DNA of 64,000 bases from AC-32 sp963716865 (GTDB lineage: Bacteria > Actinomycetota > Thermoleophilia > Gaiellales > Gaiellaceae), in assembly GCA_963716865.1 (NCBI GenBank), contig CAVQUF010000003.1, positions 124,001 through 188,000 of the forward strand. Reading direction: 5' to 3'. Below are positions 23,525 to 32,947 of the stretch, in pieces (the first letter of the stretch is position 1; every line of letters starts with the position of its first letter). Position numbers and translations under genes: made by a program. The notes under the pieces are model-generated. The model was not told where the DNA came from. It worked only from the letters and a program-made list of their open reading frames with translations, and made no database searches.

Positions 23525-24223
23525 ATGACGCGGATCTTGATTCCGGCGACCAGTGCCGCGGACTGGCAACGGCTGCTAGCTGAGCCGGAGAAGCACTGGA
23601 AGAGTGGCCACTCCGCGAAAGCGCTCGCACATTGTTGGCAGAACGCCGAAGACTTCCCCGCCTCCGTCGGCGCCGTTTTAGACAGCTCACCGTTTCCGCG
23701 TTTCCACGCATTGACGATGCTGCTCGGCATACCCGAGCACCAGGTGCCGCTTCCAGGCGGGAGCCGTGCGTCGCAGACCGACCTCTTCGTCCTGGCGAAG
23801 ACAACAACAGGCGAGCTCGTGTCCATCGCCGTTGAAGGCAAAGTGGCCGAGCCCTTCGGACCGCGCGTTTCGGAGTAGCTTGACGCTGGCGCCACTGGTG
23901 CGAGCAGCGGCAAGTTCGAACGTCTCGCCTACCTCTGTCCGCTTCTCCGCATTTCGGAGGACGACGCTCAGCCGATCCGCTATCAGCTCATCCACCGCAC
24001 AGTTTCAGCTCTAGTCGAGGCCGATCACTTCAACGCATCCCTCGCGCTGATGCTCGTCCATTCGTTTGGTGGGGAAGACATCGGCTTTGAGGACTTCGCG
24101 GCCCTTGCGCACATCCTCGGTACAGCTGCGGAGCCGAACGCCATAAGTCACGTGGGCGAGCGAGCCGGAGTCGACCTGTACCTCGGCTGGGCCCGAGGCG
24201 AGGCCGAGTTCCTCACGCTCTAA
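23525..24223 (+). pseudogene. Stop-interrupted copy of the PD-(D/E)xK-like gene at 43518
   Basis: The 233-codon frame aligns end to end with 43518-44216, with identical length and no gap. The only visible lesion is an in-frame TAG at 23876-23878, where the intact gene has TGG (GPRVSEW). Beyond it the frame stays open and conserved (SGKFERLAYLCPLLRISEDDAQ to GVDLYLGWARGEAEFLTL). The leader just before the ATG is also shared. It is either a recent pseudogene or expressed as a 117-residue N-terminal protein that keeps the D85/E103/K105-type motif. Confidence 0.85.
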
Positions 24224-24342
24224 ACAGCGGGCGCGCCGCCTCGCATCAGAGCAGGGGCGACGCCAACGGGTGCGGCGGACTCGAAGACCATGGGATTGAC
24301 CATCCCAAGGAGCGGACATGCACTCGATCTCCGGCCGCGCAC

Positions 24343-24522
24343 CTAGGCGATCAGCTCGGGCGGCTCAAGCAGACGATCCAAGGCCCGCGATTCCGCTCGT
24401 CGAAGCATTACCGGCTCTTGCTCGGAGAGCGCGCGCCTCAGGATCACGGCAAGGTCGTTGAGAGTCGAAGACGAACCGGCACGGGCCAGAGCTCTCCCTC
24501 GCAGTTCCTCTACAACGGCTAG
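24343..24522 (-). pseudogene. 5'-truncated copy of the 57469-57690 gene
   Basis: The minus frame VVEELRGRALARAGSSSTLNDLAVILRRALSEQEPVMLRRAESRALDRLLEPPELIA matches the C-terminal 57 residues of the 73-residue protein at 57469-57690. Similarity ends at a hairpin at 24522, so the first 15 or so codons are lost. Confidence 0.78.
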
Positions 24523-24548
24523 CGGGCCGGTTCGTGATCGAACCGGCC
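24522..24548. terminator. Strong hairpin at the truncation point
   Basis: GGGCCGGTTC (24524-24533) and GAACCGGCCC (24539-24548) form a perfect 10-bp stem with a 5-base loop. There is no T-run. It may be a terminator or a recombination scar, since it sits exactly where the truncated gene copy ends. Confidence 0.45.
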
Positions 24549-24654
24549 CGGGCCTCAAACACAGCGTTCCGCAGTTGCTACTCCGGCGTAGGCCGCCGCA
24601 GCCTCAGGAGTGCTTTCATGGACGAGCGGTCTGCCGCACCTGTAGAAGTCCAGC

Positions 24655-24849
24655 ATGGTCAGCGGCTACTGCTACCGCGTCTACTTCGAGGACGGAGGAG
24701 ACGAAACGACGAACTACGTCGGCGCGGTCCTACAGGTGGGCGACCGCATCAACATCGATGACGAGGACTGGGTTGTTACAGACGCCAAGGTCGTGAGCGA
24801 GAGAGACGTGGACTTCGAGATCCGCGTCCGCCGCGCCAAGGAGGAATAG
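24655..24849 (+). CDS. Small acidic hypothetical protein, 64 aa
   Basis: MVSGYCYRVYFEDGGDETTNYVGAVLQVGDRINIDDEDWVVTDAKVV reads as a compact beta-rich domain (strand - turn - GDRI - W - V pattern), rich in Asp and Glu. There is no clear ribosome site. The codon pattern looks genuine, and the frame is closed by a stop after a charged tail. No family is recognised. Confidence 0.5.
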   Translation: MVSGYCYRVYFEDGGDETTNYVGAVLQVGDRINIDDEDWVVTDAKVVSERDVDFEIRVRRAKEE

Positions 24850-25050
24850 GTCGCTCACGCCGCTTGTACCGCGGCCGGCTTCTGATCTGGAACGCTCTTC
24901 GAAGACACCGCTCGACGACGCCGTTCCACGCTAACGCGCCGAGTTCCCGCGGCGCGTCCGACAGGAAGATCTCCCATCCCGAGAACCGTGTGGCGCACGG
25001 GCCGCAGGTTCGGCCCCTCCCTCCTTCCTACGAGCCGCCAACCGTACGCC

Positions 25051-25310
25051 TCACCTCCTGTAGCGGCGCCGGCCCTGGATCAGCGCGTGGTTGAGCATCG
25101 TTTCGTCGTCGTCCTCGCGTGCGACCACGACGGCCTTGTGCCAGACACCCGGATAGACGACTCGCTCGCTGTACAGCTGGGTTCGGAAGCGTTCCTTGTA
25201 GACGCCGGGAAGTGCGTCGCCGGCGCCGTACATCCGCCGGCCCCCGTCGCTCCCACGAATGACAGCGACCAGCTCGCGTGTCTCCTCGTAGTCGTCAGCT
25301 GCTCGCAGGC
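25051..25310 (-). pseudogene. C-terminal remnant of an unrecognised gene
   Basis: The minus frame DDYEETRELVAVIRGSDGGRRMYGAGDALPGVYKERF to ALIQGRRRYRR ends at 25051. Upstream of about 25310 the frame continues without a start into sequence that belongs to the amidotransferase on the other strand, so the N-terminus is missing. Confidence 0.4.
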
Positions 25311-26016
25311 ATCGCCGAGCGCGGGGCGGACTCAGTGGGCTTCGCCTACCGCGGCGACGACTCGAAAGTCACGCTGCACAAGCAGCGCACGGGCGCAAGC
25401 GAGCTCCTCGACCGCATCGAGGTGCCCCAAACCGTTACACAGCTCCTCGTGCACGTCCACGACTACACAAAGGGTCATCCGCGCGTCCTGTCCAACAACC
25501 ATGCGATCCGCCACGAAGCGGTCGTCGAGATCCACAACGGCACGATCGTCAATGACGACGAGCTGTTCGCAGCCCATGGCATCGCGCGTGCCGAGCCCAG
25601 CATGACCGTCGACTCCGAGCTGATCTTCGCGCTCGCCGAGCAGTTTCGGGGACGCACGCCCACGCGCTCGAGCGACTGGTCGGCTCGATGGCAACGGCCT
25701 GGCTCGACGCAGGCCGGGAAGAGCTGCTGCTTGCCCGCGGGATGGGCCGGCCGCTGTGGATCGGCACCCGACGCAGGAGCTCTTCTTCGCGTCGACGCGC
25801 GCCGCGCTGGACTTGGTCGAGGAGTATTCGTTCGCCAAGCTCCGCAAGCGCGAGGTGCGTGAGGGATCCGTGCTCGTGGTGAACGGCGGACGGATCGTCG
25901 GTCGGGACTCGTTCCGCCCGGACATGTCGTTCGAGGAACAACATCTGCCGGCAGTGCGTGCGCCGAACGAGGCTCGCGCGAGCCTCGCACGACTCGCCAC
26001 ACTGCACGCCATCTAG
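25310..26016 (+). pseudogene. Class II glutamine amidotransferase, broken
   Basis: LLAGIAERGADSVGFAYRG, then HDYTKGHPRVLSNNHAIRHEAVVEIHNGTIVND and VDSELIFALAEQF, are typical of the Ntn-type GATase II domain. The N-terminal catalytic Cys (MCG) is missing. After about 25640 the match moves between frames (WLDAGREELLLARGMGRPLWIG, then TQELFFASTRAALDLVEEYSF), which shows at least two frameshifts. Not functional. Confidence 0.7.
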
Positions 26017-26145
26017 CCTGGAAGTACTAGTTCCAGCCGTCCGGGCTAAGTAGTTCGCCGAAGGCGAATCCGTCTCAAACCGGATTCCGGCCGGCCGAGC
26101 TGGATCGATGATCTCGGGCACCAGTCCGACAAGGAGGACCGAGTC

Positions 26146-27486
26146 ATGCTCGAGACACTCACGATCACGGACAACCGGACGGGGCGCTCCTTCGAGACGC
26201 AGATCGAGGACGGAGCGATCCGGGCGACGGCACTGAGGGAGGCGAAGCTCACGGAGGAGGACTTCGGCCTCATGAGCTACGACCCGGCGTTCCTGAACAC
26301 CGCCTCGGTGCGGAGCGCGATCACGTTCATCGACGGCGACCGCGGGATCCTCCGCTACCGCGGTTACCCGATCGAACAGTTGGCCGAGCAGAGCACGTAC
26401 CTCGAGACGGCCTACCTGCTCCTCTTCGGCGAGCTGCCGACGAACGCGGAGCTCGCCCGCTGGTCGGACGAGCTCACCCACCACACGTTCCTGCACGAGA
26501 ACGTCAAGACCCTGATGGAGGGCTTTCGCTACGACGCCCACCCGATGGGGATGCTCGTGAGCGTCCTGGCGGCGCTCTCGACCTTCTACCCGGAGGCCTC
26601 GCAGGTCGACGACCCGGAGGTGCGCATGCGACAGGTCGTGCGACTGATCGCAAAGGTGCCGACGATCGCGGCCTGGTCGTACCGGCACAGCCGCGGACTG
26701 CCGTACATCTACCCGGACAACGAGCTCGGCTTCACGACGAACTTCCTCTCGATGATGTACCGGATGGCGGAGCCGCGCTACCACGCCGAGCCGGCGCTGG
26801 AGCATGCGCTCGAGGTCCTGTTCATCCTCCATGCTGACCACGAGCAGAACTGCTCGGCCAACGCGATGCGCTCGATCGGCTCGAGCAAGGTCGATCCCTA
26901 CAGCGCGATGGCGGGGGCGGCGGCGGCGCTCTACGGCCCGCTCCACGGCGGCGCGAACGAGGCCGTGCTGCGGATGCTCGCCGAGATCGGCGAGGTCGGG
27001 CGGATTCCCGAGTTCATCGCCGAGGTGAAGGCGGGACACGGCCGACTGATGGGCTTCGGCCATCGGATCTACAAGAACTACGACCCGAGGGCGAAGATCA
27101 TCAAGCGGGTCGCGGACGAGGTCTTCGAGGTGACCGGCCGCAACCCCCTGCTCGACATCGCGCTCGAGCTCGAGAAGATCGCGCTTGAAGACGAGTACTT
27201 CGTCAGCCGGAAGCTCTACCCGAACGTCGACTTCTACTCGGGGATCATCTACCAGGCGCTCGGACTGCCCGTGGCGATGTTCCCGGTGATGTTCGCGATC
27301 CCGCGAACCGCCGGCTGGCTCGCCCAGTGGCTCGAAGGGATCCAGGATCCGGAGCAGAAGATCGCCCGCCCGCGCCAGCTCTACGTCGGCCCGGACGAGC
27401 GGCCGTTCGTGCCGATCGACGAGCGGAAGTCGCTCGTGCCGGCGCCGGACGTCCTGAGCGACCGGACGCAGGTGCATCCAGACTGA
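26146..27486 (+). CDS. gltA: Citrate synthase
   Basis: The protein has 446 residues, the length of the hexameric type II enzyme. It condenses acetyl-CoA and oxaloacetate at the entry to the TCA cycle in the cytosol. Catalytic regions are intact: ADHEQNCSANAMR, YGPLHGGANEAV (His), GFGHRIYKNYDPRAK (His and binding Arg), and NVDFYSG (Asp). An AAGGAGG site precedes the ATG. It is followed by a gap and then the convergent icd, with aceK beyond, so three genes of citrate/isocitrate metabolism are clustered. Confidence 0.97.
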   Translation: MLETLTITDNRTGRSFETQIEDGAIRATALREAKLTEEDFGLMSYDPAFLNTASVRSAITFIDGDRGILRYRGYPIEQLAEQSTYLETAYLLLFGELPTNAELARWSDELTHHTFLHENVKTLMEGFRYDAHPMGMLVSVLAALSTFYPEASQVDDPEVRMRQVVRLIAKVPTIAAWSYRHSRGLPYIYPDNELGFTTNFLSMMYRMAEPRYHAEPALEHALEVLFILHADHEQNCSANAMRSIGSSKVDPYSAMAGAAAALYGPLHGGANEAVLRMLAEIGEVGRIPEFIAEVKAGHGRLMGFGHRIYKNYDPRAKIIKRVADEVFEVTGRNPLLDIALELEKIALEDEYFVSRKLYPNVDFYSGIIYQALGLPVAMFPVMFAIPRTAGWLAQWLEGIQDPEQKIARPRQLYVGPDERPFVPIDERKSLVPAPDVLSDRTQVHPD

Positions 27487-27840
27487 TGCGGTGAAGCCAC
27501 AAAGCCACTCGTCGGCGATCTGGGTAGGCGCGGCCGTGATGGGGGCGAAGGCTCGTACGCCGGAATCGGCGTTCTCTACTCGCCCGACGGCGAAGGCGAA
27601 GCAGGACGGCGAGATCTCGCGGAGCGATTTTCCAGTCGCAAGATGTGGCGCCGCAGGTCGTGTCCCACCCCTAGTTCTGGTTGTCGTCGACGACGAGGCC
27701 GAAGCTAATTCGCGAGCGCCGCAATCGCCTCGCCACCCGGTTCAGAAGCGAACCTGCGGCCCCACCCCACTTCTGGTTAACCACGCGCGCGCGTGAAACC
27801 TCATACGTAGCGTCGGTTCAGGCGCCCGGCCACACCCGCG
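27487..27840. other. Intergenic region between gltA and icd
   Basis: No gene is supported. CCGCAGGT near 27652 and ACCTGCGG near 27750 could pair over a long loop, and a CCCACCCC-N-TTCTGGTT pattern appears twice (27664 and 27762). Both genes converge here, so the terminators should lie in this gap. Confidence 0.4.
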
Positions 27841-29082
<1,242 letters not shown>

Positions 29083-29099
29083 TGACCTACCGTGTGCGG

Positions 29100-30872
29100 G
29101 TGGCGGCGAAGGGGGCTCAGGCTAGCGCAGCAGCCCCGGAGGGCGCGGCGCGACAGATCGCGACCGTCCTGATCGAGGGCTTCGACAAGCATTACCGGCT
29201 CTTTCGCGCCACGAGCGCCCGCGCAAGGGAGCGGTTCGAGGCGAGCGCCTGGAAGGAGCAGCAGCACGCGGTTCAGGAGCGTATCCGCTTCTACGACGAG
29301 CGCGTCCGCGAGTGCGTCGACCGGCTTCGCGGCGAGTTCGACCTCGGGGCGCTCAGCGAGGAGACCTGGGAGGACGCGAAGCTCTACTACATCGGCCTGC
29401 TCGTCGAGCACAGCCAGCCGGAGCTCGCCGAGACCTTCTTCAACTCGGTGATCACGAGGATCCTGGAGCGCACTTACTACGACAACGACTTGATCTTCGT
29501 CCGCGCTGCGATCTCGACCGAGTACATCGAGTCCGACCCGCCGATCTACCGCAGCTACTACCCGAACGTCGACGGGGAGCGGGAGTGCTTCGCGCGGCTC
29601 TTCCGCGACGTCGGCTGGAGCCGGCCGTTTGCCGACCTCGACCGCGACCTCGACCACGTGCTGCGTGCCCTTGAGGAGCGGCCGGGCGGGCCATGGACGC
29701 ACCTCGAGCCGAACCACCAGATCCAGGTGCTGAACTCGACCTTCTACCGTAACAAGGCCGCATACGTGTTCGGCAAGCTCGTCAACGGCCACGACGAGCT
29801 GCCCTTCGTCGTCCCCGTCCTGCATGAAGCCGAGGGCCGACTCGAGCTAGACACGATCCTGCTCGACCCGCAGCAGATCAACGTCCTCTTCTCGCTCTCG
29901 CGCGCCTACTTCATGGTCGACATGGAGGTGCCGTCCGGCTACGTCGAGTTCCTGCGCTCGATGACGCCGGTACGCGCCCGCTCCGAGCTCTACACGATGC
30001 TCGGGCTCGGCAAGCAGGGGAAGACGCTCTTCTTCCGCGAGCTGCTGCAGCACCTGCATCACTCCCGGGACGAGTTCGTCGAGGCGCCCGGGATCCGCGG
30101 CCAGGTAATGCTGGTCTTCACGCTGCCGTCGTACCCATACGTCTTCAAGGTGATCCGCGACACCTTCGGGCCCGGCAAGGACACCGACCGGGCGACCGTC
30201 CGCTCGAAGTTCACGATGGTGAAACACGTCGACCGCGTCGGGCGCCTCGCCGACACGCTCGAGTTCGTCGACCTGGCGCTGCCGCGCGAACGCTTCTCGG
30301 CGGAACTGCTCGAGCAACTGCGCGAGCTGGCGCCCTCGATGGTCTCCGACGGCGACCCGCTCGTGATCCGCCACTGCTACGTCGAGCGGCGGATGGTGCC
30401 GCTCAACATCTACCTCGACCGCGCCTCGCCCGAGGAGCTCGAGGCGGCGGTCGTCGACTACGGCAACGCGATCCGCGACCTCGCCGCGGCGAACATCTTC
30501 CCGGGCGACATGCTCTGGCGGAACTTCGGCGTCACGAGCTACGGCCGGGTCGTCTTCTACGACTACGACGAGATCGACTACCTGTGCGACGTCAACTTCC
30601 GCCGTATCCCGACGGCGCCGGACTCCGAGTCGGAGCTGGCGGCCCAGCCCTGGTACGGCGTTCTGCGCAACGACGTTTTCCCCGAGGAGTTCGCGACCTT
30701 CCTGCTCGGCGACCCGCGCCTGCGCGAGCTCTTCCTGCGCCACCATGCCGACCTGCTCGAGCCGGAGTTCTGGCAGGCCGCCCAGCGCCGGATCGAGAGC
30801 GGCGAGCTGATGGACTTCTTCCCGTACCCGGAGTCGCTCAGCTTCCGCAATCGCGAAGCCGTCGTCGGCTGA
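29100..30872 (+). CDS. aceK: Isocitrate dehydrogenase kinase/phosphatase
   Basis: The protein has about 590 residues, the full AceK length. It phosphorylates and dephosphorylates Icd to divert carbon to the glyoxylate shunt. Family blocks run through the whole protein: LIEGFDKHY, FYDERVRECVDRL, LGKQGKTLFFRELLQHLHHS, FTLPSYPYVFKVIRD (nucleotide Lys), KHVDRVGRLADTLEF, RRMVPLNIYL, AAANIFPGDMLWRNFGVT and VVFYDYDEIDYL (catalytic Asp residues). The start is uncertain: the frame opens at a TTG (29082) inside the icd start codon, so GTG 29094 or 29100 is preferred. The divergent layout implies shared promoter DNA inside the coding ends. Confidence 0.93.
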   Translation: MAAKGAQASAAAPEGAARQIATVLIEGFDKHYRLFRATSARARERFEASAWKEQQHAVQERIRFYDERVRECVDRLRGEFDLGALSEETWEDAKLYYIGLLVEHSQPELAETFFNSVITRILERTYYDNDLIFVRAAISTEYIESDPPIYRSYYPNVDGERECFARLFRDVGWSRPFADLDRDLDHVLRALEERPGGPWTHLEPNHQIQVLNSTFYRNKAAYVFGKLVNGHDELPFVVPVLHEAEGRLELDTILLDPQQINVLFSLSRAYFMVDMEVPSGYVEFLRSMTPVRARSELYTMLGLGKQGKTLFFRELLQHLHHSRDEFVEAPGIRGQVMLVFTLPSYPYVFKVIRDTFGPGKDTDRATVRSKFTMVKHVDRVGRLADTLEFVDLALPRERFSAELLEQLRELAPSMVSDGDPLVIRHCYVERRMVPLNIYLDRASPEELEAAVVDYGNAIRDLAAANIFPGDMLWRNFGVTSYGRVVFYDYDEIDYLCDVNFRRIPTAPDSESELAAQPWYGVLRNDVFPEEFATFLLGDPRLRELFLRHHADLLEPEFWQAAQRRIESGELMDFFPYPESLSFRNREAVVG

Positions 30873-31079
30873 GCCTGCCAGCGCCCGAGCGGCGCGGCGG
30901 CGTCCGAGGATGAGGATGCGATCGAGGCAGTCATTGCGGACTGCGCGCACCCAGCGCTCGGCTCGCAAGAGACGTTGGCCACTGTCACCGGGATCCAGGG
31001 CGCGATCACGACCTACACGCTGGTGATGGCGCACTCGACAGAGGCGCTTGTGATTCGGCGCACAATTTTCAGGTAGACT

Positions 31080-31181
31080 GGAGAGGCGCGTAGACCTAGC
31101 GCGGAAGCCGTCGAGGCTCCGAAGTTCCTCTCCGACTGCCACACCGGGCCTGAGTGCCGAGAGAGCCCGTCCGGGTTTTTT
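31080..31181 (+). ncRNA. Possible structured small RNA with terminator
   Basis: GGAGAGG (31080-31086) can pair with CCTCTCC (31126-31132), enclosing CGCG-tagacctag-CGCG and AGCC-gtcga-GGCT as two inner hairpins, a three-way junction. It is followed by CGGGC...GCCCG (31145-31169) and TTTTTT (31176-31181), a terminator-like end. TAGACT (31074-31079) could be a -10. No gene follows within 250 bp, so a free RNA fits better than a riboswitch. No known RNA family was recognised. Confidence 0.35.
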
Positions 31182-31295
31182 CGCCTCGATCGAAAGAGCG
31201 GAAGGTGATGCCTATGGAGGGAGCTAGGCACCGACTCGTTCGGAAGCAATGAAGACCCGTCGGGGGTCAGGGCGAGTCTTTCGAGGGCGGTTCCG

Positions 31296-31390
31296 CGACT
31301 AGGCGGAAGTCGACACGCGACTAGGCGGAAGCTGACACCCTCCGAGCACTAGGCGGAAGCCGACCCGCTCCGAGGCCTAGCGCGGAACCG
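31296..31390. repeat. Array of CTAGGCGGAAG direct repeats
   Basis: CTAGGCGGAAG begins at 31299, 31321 and 31349 (spacings 22 and 28), each followed by a version of YYGAC. A weaker form (CCTAGCGCGGAA) occurs at 31376 and also at 31095 inside the RNA candidate. The layout resembles the multiple short terminal repeats of IS21-family elements, but no transposase is present. Confidence 0.55.
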
Positions 31391-31434
31391 TCAGCAACTC
31401 GAGCGGGCAAAGGCCCGAGGAAAAGAGTGAGACA

Positions 31435-31848
31435 GTGGCGATTCCGCCGACATCTGAGTCAGCAGCTGCACCCGCTGCACTGATCGACGACGATCAGATC
31501 TCGATCGTCGAGCCGCGCGGGAGCGATCCGAAGCTCGTTGCCCTGGTGCCTCAGGCCGAGGACTCCGAACTCGAGGCTGGCAGGAGGAGCAAGCGGGCCG
31601 AGTACAGCTGCGTTGCTTGTGGCTACGGGATCGTCGTTTACGGGCGACCTCCGGCCTGCCCGATGTGTAGCGAGGGACGCTGGGAGCATGTTGAGTGGCG
31701 GCCCTCCTCCCATCCGCACGCTGACCTTGGCCTTCCCTTTGGCACCCCAAGCCAGCGACGTCACCTGCACGCGCTTTCCTCGCCAACGGCCGAGGAGCCG
31801 ATCCGCCACCTTCGCCCGGCTCGAGCCGGAGAATCGCGCGGAAAATGA
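31435..31848 (+). CDS. Zinc-ribbon protein coupled to a sigma factor, 137 aa
   Basis: The GTG start follows GAGGAAAAGAG. Residues 1-50 are acidic and probably disordered. Residues 57-84 hold a rubredoxin-like two-Cys-pair knuckle (YSCVACGYGIVV then PPACPMC) followed by WEHVEWRP. The rest is His/Pro-rich and low in complexity. The stop overlaps the ATG of the sigma factor (ATGA), so the two are translated together. A role as a partner or modulator of the sigma factor is inference. Confidence 0.65.
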   Translation: MAIPPTSESAAAPAALIDDDQISIVEPRGSDPKLVALVPQAEDSELEAGRRSKRAEYSCVACGYGIVVYGRPPACPMCSEGRWEHVEWRPSSHPHADLGLPFGTPSQRRHLHALSSPTAEEPIRHLRPARAGESRGK

Positions 31849-32747
31849 CGCCGGCGGAGGAGCTCGGGCAGCTCGCCTCCCTGAAGGAAAGCGGGCTCGA
31901 CCTCTTCCTCGCGGAGATCAGGCGCCACCGGCTGCTGAGCGCCGCCGAGGAGGTGGCACTTGCCAAGCGGGTCGAGCGTGGCGACCTCGCTGCCAAGGAG
32001 CAGATGATCAACGCGAACCTGCGCCTCGTCGTCTCGATCGCCAAACGCTATCGCGGCCTCGGCCTTCCCTTCCTCGACCTGATCCAGGAGGGCACGCTCG
32101 GCTTGAACCGCGCGGTCGAGAAGTTCGACTGGCGGCGTGGCTTCAAGTTCTCGACCTATGCCCACGGGTGGATCCGCCAGGCGGTCTCGCGCGCAATCGC
32201 AGACCAGGCGAAGACGATCCGCATTCCCACGCACATCGGCGAGCGCCAGCACAAGCTCGCTTGCGCCGCCCGAACGCTCGCGCCCCCGCTCGGCCGCGAG
32301 CCGAGCCTGGAGGAGCTCGCCGAGGCGACCGGCCTGCCGCTCGGACACGTCCGCCAAGCGCTTGGCTGCGCCGAGGCCTCGGCCTCGCTCAACCAGACGG
32401 TCAGTCCGGACGGCGATGCCGAGCTCGCCGACTTCCTTACCGATCCGGCTGCCGCTGACCCCGTCGAGGAGGCAGAGCGGTCGCTTCTTCGGCAGACGGT
32501 GCGGTGCAGGCTCGAAAGGCTGCCGGAACGGGAGCGGCTGATCGTCGAGCGTCGCTTCGGCCTTCAGGGCGAGCCGCAGTCGCTCGAGACGGTCGGGCGC
32601 GGGCTTGGGCTGACCCGCGAGCGGGTGCGCCAGCTGCAGGTGCAGGCGTTGAAGCAGCTGGAGACGGAGCTGGCAGACCTCGCGCCGATGCAGATTGCTG
32701 GCGCTGGCACACGGCGCGTGCGCGAGGGGGAGCGAGTGCGGGCGTAA
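31845..32747 (+). CDS. RNA polymerase sigma-70 factor (group 2/3)
   Basis: The protein has 300 residues. Region 1.2 (LDLFLAEIRRHRLLSAAEEVALAKRVERGD), region 2 (NLRLVVSIAKRYRGLGLPFLDLIQEGTLGLNRAVEKFDWRRGFKFSTYAHGWIRQAVSRAIAD), region 3 (IRIPTHIGERQHKL) and region 4 (LPERERLIVERRFGLQG, then ETVGRGLGLTRERVRQLQVQALKQL) are all present. It lacks the long region 1.1 of a housekeeping sigma, so it is a likely alternative RpoD-like factor. It is coupled to the upstream zinc-ribbon gene. Confidence 0.94.
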   Translation: MTPAEELGQLASLKESGLDLFLAEIRRHRLLSAAEEVALAKRVERGDLAAKEQMINANLRLVVSIAKRYRGLGLPFLDLIQEGTLGLNRAVEKFDWRRGFKFSTYAHGWIRQAVSRAIADQAKTIRIPTHIGERQHKLACAARTLAPPLGREPSLEELAEATGLPLGHVRQALGCAEASASLNQTVSPDGDAELADFLTDPAAADPVEEAERSLLRQTVRCRLERLPERERLIVERRFGLQGEPQSLETVGRGLGLTRERVRQLQVQALKQLETELADLAPMQIAGAGTRRVREGERVRA

Positions 32748-32947
32748 GACCGCCCGGCCCTCGCCGCACCTTCCTGCATCTTTGAGGCGATCGAGCCCTA
32801 GCGTCTCCGGAACAAGGCATAGGAAAAGGTCCGCCCGCGGCGACGGTCACGCCTGATCCTCAGGCTGAGCGAGCGCTCGTCGGGCTTCGAGGGCCCTCGG
32901 CCCGCCATCTGCGCTTCGGAGGCAGCGGCAGCCGCTCGCGCCGCGGC

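Larger units (their letters stand above)
30873..31434 (+). other. Gene-free region with structured RNA candidate and repeat array
   Basis: The 560 bp hold no convincing coding frame. They contain an inverted-repeat-rich stretch ending in a T-run (31080-31181) and an array of CTAGGCGGAAG repeats (31296-31390), both listed separately. A hairpin CGGGC-aaag-GCCCG (31403-31417) precedes the next GTG. Confidence 0.5.

Noticed and set aside
25549..27477. 642-codon open frame antisense to gltA
   Set aside because: Low-complexity Arg/Val/Asp-rich translation opposite a highly conserved gene; a codon-bias shadow typical of high GC.
31296..31390. CRISPR-like array
   Set aside because: Only three short, variable repeats with 11-17 bp between them, and no cas genes.
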